64,000 nt of DNA from Bacteroidia bacterium (GTDB lineage: Bacteria; Bacteroidota; Bacteroidia; Bacteroidales; F082): contig JAJTAY010000010.1 in assembly GCA_021287165.1 (NCBI GenBank), positions 1 through 64,000 on the forward strand. Direction: 5' to 3'. Position numbers and translations under genes: made by a program. Under the pieces are notes generated by a model that was not told the origin of the DNA, did no database searches, and saw only the letters and a list, made by a program, of their open reading frames with translations. Positions within the stretch are counted from its first letter, which is position 1. Every line of letters starts with the position of its first letter. Below are positions 1-9,800 of this stretch, one piece after another.

Positions 1-282
1 GGGCATTTCCATGAGCTGTTTCAGGTATTGGTCCATCGTTTGTGCATCAATAAAGCTAAGCACACCATCCACCACTTTCACCACATCTTCCGATGTTTTG
101 AGTGGGATGGGGGTTTGCACTTCAGGATGCTTGTTGGGGATGTCCTTTTTGCAGGAGAGCAGCAGCGCTGAAAAGGCGAAAATCAGGAAGGAAGGAAGGA
201 AGGAAGGAAGGCGCGTAACCTGTGCGGCGGCATTCGCGAAAGGGTTTTGCCGCAGAACCCTTTTGCATAGTTTGTTTTTCAT
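1..282 (-). CDS. Lipoprotein, partial (3' end beyond window)
   Basis: An open minus-strand frame runs from an ATG at 282 to the window edge without a stop, giving 94 visible residues. The product begins with a basic stretch (MKNKLCKRVLRQ), then a hydrophobic segment ending in ALLLSC, a good lipobox; the next residues are KKD. It is therefore a predicted exported, lipid-anchored protein. The remainder visible (about 50 residues, with SEDVVKVVDG and MDQYLKQLM) matches no family I recognise. The hydrophobic region contains the repeated peptide LPSFLPSFL, encoded by a GGAA tetranucleotide tract. The n-region before the hydrophobic core is unusually long (about 25 residues), and no other in-frame ATG precedes the cysteine, so the start is fairly firm. 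A promoter-like TTG-19-TATCTTTA lies just upstream, which supports expression in this direction and argues against the overlapping plus-strand frame. Confidence 0.72.
   Translation of the reverse strand, partial: MKNKLCKRVLRQNPFANAAAQVTRLPSFLPSFLIFAFSALLLSCKKDIPNKHPEVQTPIPLKTSEDVVKVVDGVLSFIDAQTMDQYLKQLMEMP
186..211. repeat. GGAA tetranucleotide tract (6.5 copies)
   Basis: Twenty-six bases of perfect GGAA repeat lie inside the signal-peptide region of the minus-strand lipoprotein gene. Because the unit is four bases, gain or loss of one unit shifts the reading frame. The current copy number keeps the gene in frame. Confidence 0.9.
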
Positions 283-316
283 GGGATTTGGTTTTGTTTG
301 TAACAAAAAATCCTTA

Positions 317-346
317 TAAAGATAAGGCAGATTTTGCTAAAGTCAA
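317..346 (-). promoter_or_regulatory. Candidate promoter for the lipoprotein gene
   Basis: Read on the minus strand, TTG (344-346) is followed after 19 bases by TATCTTTA (317-324), one mismatch from the Bacteroidota -7 box TAnnTTTG. This gives a leader of roughly 28 bases before the ATG at 282. Confidence 0.45.
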
Positions 347-784
347 GGGTTTGCAGGAAATTTTTTAAGTGAGGTTGTTTAACTACGAAATATTTAAATA
401 GATAAATAATTAGATGTAAATTAAGCTATGATAAAGTCCAGTTAGATATACCAATAGTCGCGATGAATGGAATATAAATACGCTGCTTATTTTACTTTTC
501 CGGATACGGATAAATGAAATATAAGAAAATTTATATTTTACTTTCTGTCCTCAGCGAATAAAAATAAGCTTAATAAGGCTGGTTCGTATAGTTGTTGGAA
601 GCCAGGGCGGAAGGGGTTTTGTTTTCGAAGCCCCGCATCGAATGTCGAAAGTTCGATGATGAAACATGGAAATATATGACAATGAACTATTTTTGTTCAA
701 GCTAATTTACTGATGCCTCATTTATACAATCCATGTGATGTCATAAATATCTGGTGTCTGAATTGGTCGTTACAAAAAATTTGA
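347..784. other. AT-rich intergenic region upstream of the glucan locus
   Basis: No gene is supported here. The stretch is AT-rich and separates two divergently transcribed genes. The only element I can point to is TATTTTTG at 688-695 on the plus strand, which matches the Bacteroidota -7 box and would give a leader of about 80 bases to the phosphorylase gene; no convincing -33 TTTG accompanies it. Confidence 0.4.
688..695 (+). promoter_or_regulatory. Candidate -7 box for the phosphorylase gene
   Basis: TATTTTTG fits TAnnTTTG exactly. It lies about 90 bases before the start codon at 785. There is no clear -33 element, so it is a weak call. Confidence 0.3.
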
Positions 785-3700
785 ATGAGGATGAAAAAGA
801 ATAGTGTATTTGTTGGAAAGAATGAGCTTATCGCGAAGCCTTATGGCGTTTCGGGGACGTTTGTTGTGATCGACGGAGAAGAATATTATAAGATCAGCAA
901 TTATCAGGAAATGCCTGATTTCTTTATTAGCATTGTCAGCGACTCCGATCACTGGATGTTTATATCGAGTAATGGCTCGCTTACGGCCGGTCGCAAGGAC
1001 AACAACAATGCACTGTTTCCGTATTATACCGACGATAAAATTCACGATTACAAGGGGAAAACCGGTAGCAGCTCCTATTTTCTGATCAAAAAGGGAGAAA
1101 AAACATTCCTTTGGGAGCCTTTTACGGATGATTCGCTTAGGTTTTACAAAACGACACGAAACATTTACAAGAATGTTTCGGGCAATAAAATCATTTTTGA
1201 GGAAATAAATGAAACGCTTGGTTTGAGCTTCAGGTATGGCTGGTTCAACAGCGAGAAATTTGGATTTGTAAAAGAGTCGGTGCTGCTTAACATATCGGAT
1301 GAAGACGTAACGCTGGAATTGCTCGACGGGCTAAGGAATATTATTCCTCATGGTGTTGGTTATCATTTCCAGAACGAATACAGCAATCTGGCGGATGCCT
1401 ACAAAAAAAACGAAAGGGTACCAGGAAGCACTTTGGGTCTTTTCATGCTGAGCGCCATACCTGTCGATAAAGCTGAGCCCAGCGAGGCGCTTTTTGCCAC
1501 AACGGTTTGGTCGACCGGGCTGGGAAATGACATAAGAATTCTGATTTCCGAAAAACAAATAAACCGCTTTGTTTCAGGCGAATATGTAGAAAACGAGGAG
1601 CATGCGAAAGCCTCCCGCGGGGCTTATTTTATCAACGCCACTTTGAATCTCAAGGGCAGTCAGTGCCAAAGGTGGTACACCATTGCCGAGATTAACCAAA
1701 GTACGACTGCGGTGGTTAACCTGAATCATTTTATTGTCAGCACCGAAAATCCTATCGATTTGATACTTGCCGATGTAAACAGGGGAACCGAGAACCTCAA
1801 ACGTATGGTATCGCTTGCCGACGGATTTCAGGCCACAAATTTGGAAAGCTGCACCGCCCGTCATTATACCAACACTTTGTTCAACATCATGAGGGGCGGC
1901 GTTTTTCTGAACAACTACAAAATCGTTAAAGCCGATTATGAACGCTACCTTGGGGAGATAAACCAGGAAGTGAGACGAAAATATCAAACATGGGTGGACA
2001 AGCTGCCTGAGCGCCTTTTATACAGTGATTTGCTAGCTATTGCCGCGGAAACTGCCGATGCCGATCTGATACGAATTACGCAGGAATATCTTCCGCTTTC
2101 ATTCAGCCGCCGTCACGGCGACCCAAGCCGACCATGGAACCGCTTTTCGATAGAAACGAAAAACCCTGATGGAACGCTAAAGTATTATTACGAAGGCAAT
2201 TGGCGCGATATTTTCCAGAATTGGGAGGCGCTTTGCTACTCTTTTCCCGCATTTACTGAGGGCATGATCTCGAAGTTTGTCAATGCTTCCACGATCGATG
2301 GCTACAATCCTTATCGCATCATGCGCGACGGCATGGATTGGGAAGCGCCCGAGCCCGACGACCCATGGGCTTATATCGGATATTGGGGCGACCATCAGAT
2401 CATCTATTTTCAGAAGCTGGTCGAACTTTCACACAGTTTTCATCCCGGAAAACTTGAAAAACTCCTCACAAGTGAAATTTTTACTTACGCAAATGTGCCT
2501 TATCGCTTAAAGTCGTATGAGGAGATTGTATCGAATCCAAAAGACACGGTAGTTTTCGATAGCACACTCGACAAACAAATTAAAGCGGAGGCTTCAATGA
2601 CCGGCGCGGATGCTTGTATGCTCAGGAGCAATGCCGATGGCGGCATTTTCAAGGTTAACCTTACCGAAAAGATACTTGCTTCTTTCCTGTCGAAGATGAG
2701 CAATTTCATCCCAGAGGCGGGCATCTGGCTCAATACGCAAAGGCCCGAATGGAACGATGCCAACAACGCCCTGGTGGGGAATGGTACCTCAATGGTCACC
2801 TTACATTATATGCGCCGATTTCTGCATTTCTGGATTGAGCGGCTGAGTAGTGTTTCGTTGAGCAGTGTCAGTTTGTCGGAAGAGGTAGCGCAACTGTTCG
2901 AAGCCATCTCCGGTTTTCTCGGGCAGAATACAGCCGTTTTGAACGGCAATTTCTCTGCAGCCGATCGTAGGCGCTTTGCCGATAGTCTCGGAAAAGCCCA
3001 TTCCGATTACCGCCGCAACATATACCAAAATTCGTTTTCAGGCTCGAAAAAGCAAATAGAGGTAAGTGCCATCCTTTCGTTCTTCAGGGTTTGCATGCGC
3101 TACATCGATCATTCCATCAGGGCCAACCGTCGTGACGACGGCTTATATCATGCCTACAACCTGATTTCGTTTAACCCTGAGGGCATCGAAATTCGACATC
3201 TCTACGAAATGCTTGAGGGCCAGGTGGCAGTGCTCAGCGCCGGCTTGCTCAGCGGTGCCGAAAGCCTAGGGGTGCTTGAAGCACTGAAAAAGAGCAGAAT
3301 GTACAGGGAAGACCAAAACAGCTATATGCTTTATCCTGATCGTAACCTTCCCTCTTTTCTGGAAAAAAATACCATCCCCAAAGCATTGGTCGATTCATCT
3401 GCCTTGCTTAAAACACTTCTGGCTGATGGCAATACTGCCATTATTCAACAGGATGTGACAGGTAATTATCATTTCAACAGCAGTTTCCGCAATGCCGATG
3501 TGCTCGAACGCGCCCTGTTATTGCTGAAGGACGGCAAATACGGACGGATGGCCGAAGATGAAAAGGGCAAAATCCTTGCAATATTTGAAATGGTTTTTGA
3601 CCATCAATCATTTACCGGACGTTCCGGAACCTTTTTTGGGTATGAGGGTTTGGGATCAATATACTGGCATATGGTTTCGAAGTTGCTGCTTGCCGCCCAG

Positions 3701-4246
3701 GAGTGCTTTTTCAGGGCTCTGGCCGAAGGTGCTGACGATGTTATCGTGCAGCGAATCAAAGCGCATTATTACGACATCAAAGAGGGCATAGGGATGTTTA
3801 AAAATCCAGCGCATTATGGAGCGTTTCCCACCGATGCCCATTCGCACACTCCGGCGGAAGCGGGAGCGAAACAACCAGGACTTACCGGTCAGGTGAAGGA
3901 AGACGTGATCGCGCGCTTTGGCGAACTGGCCCTCACCGTTTCGGAAGGCTGCATCACTTTCAATCCGGCACTCGTCAACGATGATGAAATACTCAAACAG
4001 CGCCGTGAGCTGGATTTTTACACAGCGGACGGCCAACCCAAACAACTCACACTCGAAAGGGGACAGCTTGGCTATACCTTCTGCAATACTCCCATAGTGC
4101 TGAATTTCAACGGAAATTCCAATATTGCAGTCCATTATGCTGACGGAACAATAGATCATGTTGCAGGAAATGCCCTCGACCAACGAATTAGCGGTCTGAT
4201 TTTCAGTCGGAATGGATCGATTGAGAAGTTGGTTGTCTCTATCTGA
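785..4246 (+). CDS. Beta-1,3-oligoglucan phosphorylase-like protein (GH94 clan; GH149/GH161-like)
   Basis: A 1153-residue protein without signal peptide, so cytoplasmic. It resembles the large inverting glycoside phosphorylases related to GH94. An N-terminal beta-rich region (about 1-370) is followed by an alpha/alpha barrel with conserved-looking blocks such as NWRDIFQNWEALCYSFP, DGYNPYRI and PEWNDANNALVG. By analogy to the DWND motif of GH94, D658 in the last block is the candidate general acid; this is inference. Families GH149 and GH161 phosphorolyse beta-1,3-glucan oligosaccharides to glucose-1-phosphate and have this length (about 1100 residues). The neighbours (GH16, GH17, GH30) support that substrate. 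It is separated by about 510 bases from the next gene, so it may have its own promoter. A second ATG at 791 is an alternative start. Exact family assignment is uncertain; a phosphorylase role is likely. Confidence 0.75.
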   Translation: MRMKKNSVFVGKNELIAKPYGVSGTFVVIDGEEYYKISNYQEMPDFFISIVSDSDHWMFISSNGSLTAGRKDNNNALFPYYTDDKIHDYKGKTGSSSYFLIKKGEKTFLWEPFTDDSLRFYKTTRNIYKNVSGNKIIFEEINETLGLSFRYGWFNSEKFGFVKESVLLNISDEDVTLELLDGLRNIIPHGVGYHFQNEYSNLADAYKKNERVPGSTLGLFMLSAIPVDKAEPSEALFATTVWSTGLGNDIRILISEKQINRFVSGEYVENEEHAKASRGAYFINATLNLKGSQCQRWYTIAEINQSTTAVVNLNHFIVSTENPIDLILADVNRGTENLKRMVSLADGFQATNLESCTARHYTNTLFNIMRGGVFLNNYKIVKADYERYLGEINQEVRRKYQTWVDKLPERLLYSDLLAIAAETADADLIRITQEYLPLSFSRRHGDPSRPWNRFSIETKNPDGTLKYYYEGNWRDIFQNWEALCYSFPAFTEGMISKFVNASTIDGYNPYRIMRDGMDWEAPEPDDPWAYIGYWGDHQIIYFQKLVELSHSFHPGKLEKLLTSEIFTYANVPYRLKSYEEIVSNPKDTVVFDSTLDKQIKAEASMTGADACMLRSNADGGIFKVNLTEKILASFLSKMSNFIPEAGIWLNTQRPEWNDANNALVGNGTSMVTLHYMRRFLHFWIERLSSVSLSSVSLSEEVAQLFEAISGFLGQNTAVLNGNFSAADRRRFADSLGKAHSDYRRNIYQNSFSGSKKQIEVSAILSFFRVCMRYIDHSIRANRRDDGLYHAYNLISFNPEGIEIRHLYEMLEGQVAVLSAGLLSGAESLGVLEALKKSRMYREDQNSYMLYPDRNLPSFLEKNTIPKALVDSSALLKTLLADGNTAIIQQDVTGNYHFNSSFRNADVLERALLLLKDGKYGRMAEDEKGKILAIFEMVFDHQSFTGRSGTFFGYEGLGSIYWHMVSKLLLAAQECFFRALAEGADDVIVQRIKAHYYDIKEGIGMFKNPAHYGAFPTDAHSHTPAEAGAKQPGLTGQVKEDVIARFGELALTVSEGCITFNPALVNDDEILKQRRELDFYTADGQPKQLTLERGQLGYTFCNTPIVLNFNGNSNIAVHYADGTIDHVAGNALDQRISGLIFSRNGSIEKLVVSI

Positions 4247-4758
4247 CGTATTCAAGCTTAGTAGTTAGGCAGAATTTGTTTACCTCAACATCAGCCACTC
4301 AGACCTTTCGGCTGCATAACCGACAAAACTGCCTTTTGCTTCGTTTCTGATTCCCGGCAATTTTGGGCGTGATGTCAGACTGAAAAATTTATGTCGGTCT
4401 ATACTTCACTAAATCCGACAGTTGACGCATGTATTCATGTCGGAATAACAGATGCAGCATGTAATATTAAAACGAAAATTGCGGTTTTGCACCTAAGTTG
4501 CGGCAATTATCCGGGGCCTTTGCAAAGGGTATTAATATAGTATATACAGCCCTATGCCGGCTGTAATGTCAGCCAAAAGAGTGATCAAGTGTAATCGGCT
4601 GAAAAAGAGAGCTTTGGCGAGCAAAAGAAATTAATGGTTTTAATTTTATACCCTGAGGTACATAGGATGTATATATCCTGAAGGCCTTTTGCACTATATA
4701 CATTTGTTAGTGCATGTTTTGCTATAGTTTTTAATTGCTCATTCTAACCAATATACTT
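4247..4758. promoter_or_regulatory. 512-base regulatory intergenic region before the main glucan operon
   Basis: No coding frame is supported. Candidate elements seen: TACATTTG at 4699-4706, an exact match to the Bacteroidota -7 box, about 52 bases before the ATG at 4759; the inverted repeat AGGAT-n6-ATCCT at 4664-4679, placed where a regulator would act just upstream of that box; and several GTCGG/CCGAC half sites between about 4390 and 4445. The PUL regulator encoded at 19308 is a plausible ligand of this region, but nothing proves it. Confidence 0.4.
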
Positions 4759-7700
4759 ATGAAAAGAATTTTCCTGTTGCAAATCATTCTGAGCATTGCA
4801 GTTGCAGTTTTTGGTCAGGCCCCCAAGGTGGAAGTTACAAAAAAGGCCGACGGCTGGAGGCTCAAAGTAAAAGGAGAGGCATTCATGGTCAATGGCATGA
4901 ATTGGGACTATTTCCCAATAGGAACCAATTATGCCTACAGCTTGTGGAACCAACCGGACGATTTTATCCGGAAGGCGCTCGACGATGAAATGTCGATGCT
5001 TAAAAACATGGGTGTTAACACCATTCGCGTATACACGGGAATCCAGCCAAAATGGATTACCTATATATACGAGAACTATGGAATTTATACCATGCTCAAC
5101 CATTCGTTTGGGCGCTACGGGCTTACGCTGGATGGTGCATGGGTGGGAAATACCGAGTATAACGATCCCAGGGTTATCGAGCTGTTGCTTAAAGAGGTAA
5201 AGGAGCTTGCAGCGGAATACAAGGACACTCCCGGTCTGCTGCTCTACTTATTGGGCAACGAAAACAACTACGGCCTTTTTTGGGGCGGTGCCGAAACAGA
5301 AGACATTCCCATGGAAGACAGGGAATCAACGCACCGTGCGCGCCACCTTTACAAATTATTCAATAAAGCCGCCGTGGCTATGAAAGCTATCGACACTAAT
5401 CATCCTGTCTCGATCTGCAACGGCGATTTATTGTTTCTGGATATCATTGCCGAGGAGTGCAAGGATGTGGATATTTTCGGTATCAACGTTTACCGCGGCG
5501 TATCGTTTACCGATCTTTTCGACCGTTCAAAGCGTGAATACGACAAACCATTGCTGCTCACCGAGTTTGGCTCGGATGCCTTTAATGCCATCACCATGGA
5601 AGAGGCCCAGCGCGAGCAGGCATTTTATAATGTGGCAAACTGGAGAGAGATCTACGAAAATGCTGCAGGTTTGGGAAAGGCTGGCAACTCTATTGGCGGA
5701 TTCACATTTCAGTTCAGCGACGGATGGTGGAAGTATGGCCAGACCAAGGATCTCGACGTGCATAACACCAATGCATCATGGGTAAACGGAGGCTATCTGT
5801 TCGACTATGCCCCTGGTGTTAACAATATGAACGAGGAGTGGTTTGGGATTTGCGCCAAAGGCCCAACCAATATGAAAGGATTTTACCAGCTGTTTCCCCG
5901 CGCGGCCTACTACGCACTCAAACAGGCACATCAGTTTGATCCCTATGCTCCGGGAGCCTCATTGAGCTCCATTCGACAGCATTTTGATGGAATAAATATT
6001 TCGGAGGCGCTCCTGCAAGCCAGAGGCGACAAGGCCGCGCTCGAAACAGAAAGACTTAAAAAGCTCAACGTCAGCCGGCTGGGCGCTGAACTCACAACCT
6101 TTAGCACCGGAGGCAACCTTATTACTACGCCTAATGACCCTGTGGCAGGCAGCAGAAAATATCCCAACCAGCTTGGCTTCGATCATATGCAGTCGTTTTA
6201 CATTGGGGTCGAAGCCAACCCGACACCTAACTTCAATGCCAATGTGGAGGTAAACGTTTTGGGCAATGTGGCTCAAAATCCGATCGATGAGATTTTTTAC
6301 GAAAATCGCGGCCGTCCTGTGGAACTCAGCGGGGAGGCCGGAAGTGTTAACCTCGAATCGCTCAACCGTATTCAGGTGTATCGCGCCAGCTACAACTGGG
6401 ATCACAAGCTGTTCAAGCTTACCGGGTTTTATCGCACCGGACATTACCACTGGGGCTATGAAGGCGATTTCTTTGGTTTGTATCCCGAAGCCAACTACGG
6501 CCCTCAAATCGATATTTACAACGGTATTGCACCCTTTGGGATGGAGATCGAAGGAAAGCAGAAATTTAAGGATTTCAAGCTGGCCTTTGGCCCGCAGCTA
6601 TGGTGGGGAGCCAACCCGGCAGTCTTGCTCAAATACTCCAAAAAGATTGGCAACTCAACGCTTACCGGCATTTTCCACGAAGACTTAGAGCAGCTTGGAC
6701 TCACTGAGAGCTCATTTGCCATTCCGCAGCCCAGAACAAGACGCCTTACATTGCATTTGAACCGCGAATTCGGCAAGTTCGAGATCGATCTTGGCGGCAT
6801 TTGGGCAGGGCAGCCCCTGATAGGCCGTGAATTTATGGCCGTGAGGGGCGAAGAGGGCAACTACAGTGTTTATACCAGCGAAATCAAGGCCAGGGATAAT
6901 TTTGGCGGAAAGATCAAATTGAGCTGGGCCGGCGGAGGTTTCAACTGGTACGGTCAGTCATCGGTAATGGGCCTTGTGGCTCAGGGCGGGGCCGATCAAA
7001 CGCTCACCTTTACCGGCTGGCGCTTAAAAGACAGCGGCAGCGGAAATCAGTACAATGTGCTGTCTGGATTTACCTACACTATTGGCAATCTGCAGATTGC
7101 GCCCAATTTCCTCTGGCAGAAGCCCATCGAAGGGCCCATACCGGCAGGAGTGCCTGCTCCGGGACGTCCAAGAAACATTCTCGACGACCCGTTTGTTGTG
7201 AGGGCCAATCGCGAGCAGCTGGCAGGGGAAATCCTATTCACCTACGACCCCACACCCGGTTCGTGGATGTACAACTGGGACAGCGACAAGGCTGAAGACG
7301 CCGGACTCGCCGTGAGCCTTGGCTTTGTTTATCGCCATTTGCCTACCACACAGGACGCAGCCATCGGCATTTTGCCCGATGGTCGCACACCCTTTGCTTT
7401 CCCCGGTGCACCGCCAGCAAAGGATTTGTGGGAAGTGCACTCAAGAGTTGTGACGAAGCCGACCAGACATTTCGGGCTTATTGCCAACCTGTATGCCGGC
7501 GATGCTCAGGCCAACGGCAGCGATGCCCGCACCATCAGCCGCTATGGTCTTGATCTAAGAATGATTTATAAGAGCATAAAAATCAACTCTTTTGCCAGGA
7601 TCAACGATTGGGGACCATACGACTACCACCGTGATTATAACCTGACCTATCCGCTTCAGCTGATGGCTGACGTTTCGACCTCGCTCGGCAAACCCGACTG

Positions 7701-7893
7701 GTTTCCTTTGCCCAACACCAGCATCGGGGTGAGAGCAACTTACCGCGAGCTCAACAAATATTCGCCCCGCTATGCGCCCGTCTGGATTATTGATGCAGCC
7801 GGAAACCGTGTTCCCGACCCGAATGCCATAGGCTTCGACAATGGCAACGAATGGGAGTTCAGAACATACGTGATTATCAATATTGGAAAATAG
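4759..7893 (+). CDS. Secreted glycosidase (clan-A TIM barrel) fused to an outer-membrane-like beta-barrel
   Basis: A 1044-residue protein starting at the ATG at 4759, which gives a clean signal peptide (MKRIFLLQIILSIAVAVFGQ); a TTG start 24 bases upstream is less likely. Residues about 30-400 form a clan GH-A type TIM barrel like the GH2 catalytic domain: E168 in LGNENN is the likely acid/base and E269 in LLTEFGSD the likely nucleophile. From about residue 436 to the end the sequence changes to alternating polar/hydrophobic strands with short turns and long glycine/asparagine-rich loops, as in porins; it finishes FRTYVIINIGK. I infer a glycosidase tethered to its own outer-membrane barrel. 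It is first in an operon whose next gene starts 14 bases downstream. The locus has no SusC/SusD, so the barrel might serve as the glucan pore. The catalytic family and substrate are not certain. Confidence 0.7.
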   Translation: MKRIFLLQIILSIAVAVFGQAPKVEVTKKADGWRLKVKGEAFMVNGMNWDYFPIGTNYAYSLWNQPDDFIRKALDDEMSMLKNMGVNTIRVYTGIQPKWITYIYENYGIYTMLNHSFGRYGLTLDGAWVGNTEYNDPRVIELLLKEVKELAAEYKDTPGLLLYLLGNENNYGLFWGGAETEDIPMEDRESTHRARHLYKLFNKAAVAMKAIDTNHPVSICNGDLLFLDIIAEECKDVDIFGINVYRGVSFTDLFDRSKREYDKPLLLTEFGSDAFNAITMEEAQREQAFYNVANWREIYENAAGLGKAGNSIGGFTFQFSDGWWKYGQTKDLDVHNTNASWVNGGYLFDYAPGVNNMNEEWFGICAKGPTNMKGFYQLFPRAAYYALKQAHQFDPYAPGASLSSIRQHFDGINISEALLQARGDKAALETERLKKLNVSRLGAELTTFSTGGNLITTPNDPVAGSRKYPNQLGFDHMQSFYIGVEANPTPNFNANVEVNVLGNVAQNPIDEIFYENRGRPVELSGEAGSVNLESLNRIQVYRASYNWDHKLFKLTGFYRTGHYHWGYEGDFFGLYPEANYGPQIDIYNGIAPFGMEIEGKQKFKDFKLAFGPQLWWGANPAVLLKYSKKIGNSTLTGIFHEDLEQLGLTESSFAIPQPRTRRLTLHLNREFGKFEIDLGGIWAGQPLIGREFMAVRGEEGNYSVYTSEIKARDNFGGKIKLSWAGGGFNWYGQSSVMGLVAQGGADQTLTFTGWRLKDSGSGNQYNVLSGFTYTIGNLQIAPNFLWQKPIEGPIPAGVPAPGRPRNILDDPFVVRANREQLAGEILFTYDPTPGSWMYNWDSDKAEDAGLAVSLGFVYRHLPTTQDAAIGILPDGRTPFAFPGAPPAKDLWEVHSRVVTKPTRHFGLIANLYAGDAQANGSDARTISRYGLDLRMIYKSIKINSFARINDWGPYDYHRDYNLTYPLQLMADVSTSLGKPDWFPLPNTSIGVRATYRELNKYSPRYAPVWIIDAAGNRVPDPNAIGFDNGNEWEFRTYVIINIGK

Positions 7894-7907
7894 AAAATCT
7901 CCGAACG

Positions 7908-9764
7908 ATGAATACAAATCTTGCTATTCGCTTCTTAAAGCTTTTACCCGTCGGAATAATAACTGTGCTGTTGCTGGGATGTGAGCGCGAAATGGACGAT
8001 CTGAAACCTGTTTCGTATCCTGCCAACCCCTATGTCTTTATAGACGGTTTCAGCGCTGGACTGAATTACGCCGCCTTTGGAGGATCGGTGCCCACGGCTT
8101 TTGATGTTGACAAAAAAGTAACCTGGAACAACTCGGCTGCATCGATGCGTTTTGATGTGCCTAATGCCGACGATCCACGTGGCTTGTATGCCGGCGGAGT
8201 GTTTTACACCGAGTCGGGCCGCGACCTGTCGGGATTCAATGTGTTGACTTTCTATGCTAAAGCCACCCAATCGGCAGTACTCAATGTGGTTGGTTTTGGC
8301 AACGATCTTGGCGCCTCAAAGTTTACAACAGAGGTTAATAATCTGCAGGTGAGCACCAGCTGGGTGAAGTACTACATCCCCATCCCTGATCCTTCCAGAC
8401 TGACGCAGGAGCGTGGCATGTTCTATTATTCCGTGGCCCCCGACCAAGGCAAAGGATTTACTTTCTGGATTGATGAGCTGAAGTTCGAAAAACTGGGAAC
8501 CATTGCCTATCCCCAGTTTACTATCCTAAACGGACAGAATCAGGTAGAAACCTCATTCATTGGGGTTACAAAAGCAATCGGAGGGCTGACGTCTGTGTTT
8601 AATCTTCCGACCGGCGTAAACCAGTCTGTTAACATCGCACCGGCCTATTTCCAGTTCACTTCGTCCGATCCATCCATTGCAACGGTTGATGCAACGGGCA
8701 AGGTAAAGGTAATCGGCGGACCGGGCAATGCAACGGTTACGGCCCGCGTGGGAAGTGTTGTTGCCGGCGGCTCGTTGGTGGTTCAGTCGCAGGGCGCTTT
8801 CGAGCACGCCCCAACGCCGACGCACAATCCAGCCAATGTGATTTCCATTTTCAGTGATGCCTACAACAACGTGCCCGTAAATTACTACAACGGCTACTGG
8901 GCGCCCTACCAAACCACGCTCTCATCCGATTTTGAGGTAAACGGCGATCATGTGCTGCATTATACTAACTTCAATTTTGTCGGTATTGAGTTCACCTCAC
9001 CCACCGTAAACGCCTCTGGTATGACACATATCCATCTGGATATTTTCCTGCCCAATACGCTGACCGCCAACGCACAGTTCAGGATAGAAATTGTCGACAA
9101 CGGATCCGGTGGCACAGGCACTTACCTGAGAACGTTTACCGTGGCACAGTCAAAGCAATTGATCAGCCTGGACATTCCACTTTCCGCTTTTGCTGGCCTG
9201 AGCAGCAGAGCCAATCTGGCCCAGATCATTTTTGTAAACGTAAGCAACAATATTCCAAGCTTCTACGCTGACAACATCTACTTCTACAACGACGGAACAC
9301 CTCCACAGGTGCCCACAACGCCTGCCCCAAACCCCACTCATCAGGCCGCCAATGTGATTGCGGTGTTCAGCGATGCTTACACCCCTATTCCGGGAACCGA
9401 CCTGAACCCTAACTGGGGACAGGCCACGGTAGTTTCGCAGCTGCAGATACAGGGAAACAACACGCTGAAATATACCGGTCTCAACTACCAGGGGATTCAG
9501 CTGGGAAGTCCGCAGAACCTTTCGACGATGCAGTTTTTACACCTTGATTTCTGGACTGCCAACTCCACTCTGCTCAAAGTATGGCTCATCAGTCCCGGAC
9601 CGGTTGAAACCCCTTTCACATTGTCAGTACCAACAACAGGATGGTCTAGCCTCGATATACCCTTGTCTTCGTTTGCCCCTGTTAATCTGACAAATGTCAT
9701 CCAACTCAAATTTGACGGAAACGGAGATATCTATCTCGATAACATTTATTTCCGTAAAAATTAA
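7908..9764 (+). CDS. Surface lipoprotein with Ig-like and repeated beta-sandwich modules (putative glucan-binding protein)
   Basis: Predicted 618-residue lipoprotein; the ATG at 7908 gives a signal peptide ending in LLLGC, while an upstream start at 7851 would overlap the previous gene. Order of parts: an N-terminal beta-sandwich module (about 38-201), a bacterial Ig-like domain of the Big2 type (about 202-294, containing SSDPSIATVDATGKVKVIGG), then two copies of a roughly 150-residue module (about 301-461 and 470-618). These copies start with PANVISIFSDAY-like sequence and end with an acidic-Asn-Ile-Tyr-Phe motif (DNIYFY). The same module occurs twice in the secreted protein at 16933. No catalytic residues are recognisable. 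Position between the fused glycosidase and GH16 laminarinase suggests it captures glucan at the cell surface in place of SusD. Function is inferred from context. Confidence 0.65.
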   Translation: MNTNLAIRFLKLLPVGIITVLLLGCEREMDDLKPVSYPANPYVFIDGFSAGLNYAAFGGSVPTAFDVDKKVTWNNSAASMRFDVPNADDPRGLYAGGVFYTESGRDLSGFNVLTFYAKATQSAVLNVVGFGNDLGASKFTTEVNNLQVSTSWVKYYIPIPDPSRLTQERGMFYYSVAPDQGKGFTFWIDELKFEKLGTIAYPQFTILNGQNQVETSFIGVTKAIGGLTSVFNLPTGVNQSVNIAPAYFQFTSSDPSIATVDATGKVKVIGGPGNATVTARVGSVVAGGSLVVQSQGAFEHAPTPTHNPANVISIFSDAYNNVPVNYYNGYWAPYQTTLSSDFEVNGDHVLHYTNFNFVGIEFTSPTVNASGMTHIHLDIFLPNTLTANAQFRIEIVDNGSGGTGTYLRTFTVAQSKQLISLDIPLSAFAGLSSRANLAQIIFVNVSNNIPSFYADNIYFYNDGTPPQVPTTPAPNPTHQAANVIAVFSDAYTPIPGTDLNPNWGQATVVSQLQIQGNNTLKYTGLNYQGIQLGSPQNLSTMQFLHLDFWTANSTLLKVWLISPGPVETPFTLSVPTTGWSSLDIPLSSFAPVNLTNVIQLKFDGNGDIYLDNIYFRKN

Positions 9765-9800
9765 CGCAGCCGGTTCAACATTAACACAAAACCGTAAGAC

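Noticed and set aside
11..319. Plus-strand open frame of 102 codons at the left edge
   Set aside because: The opposite strand encodes a lipoprotein with signal peptide, lipobox and a promoter-like sequence; the plus frame has no such support.
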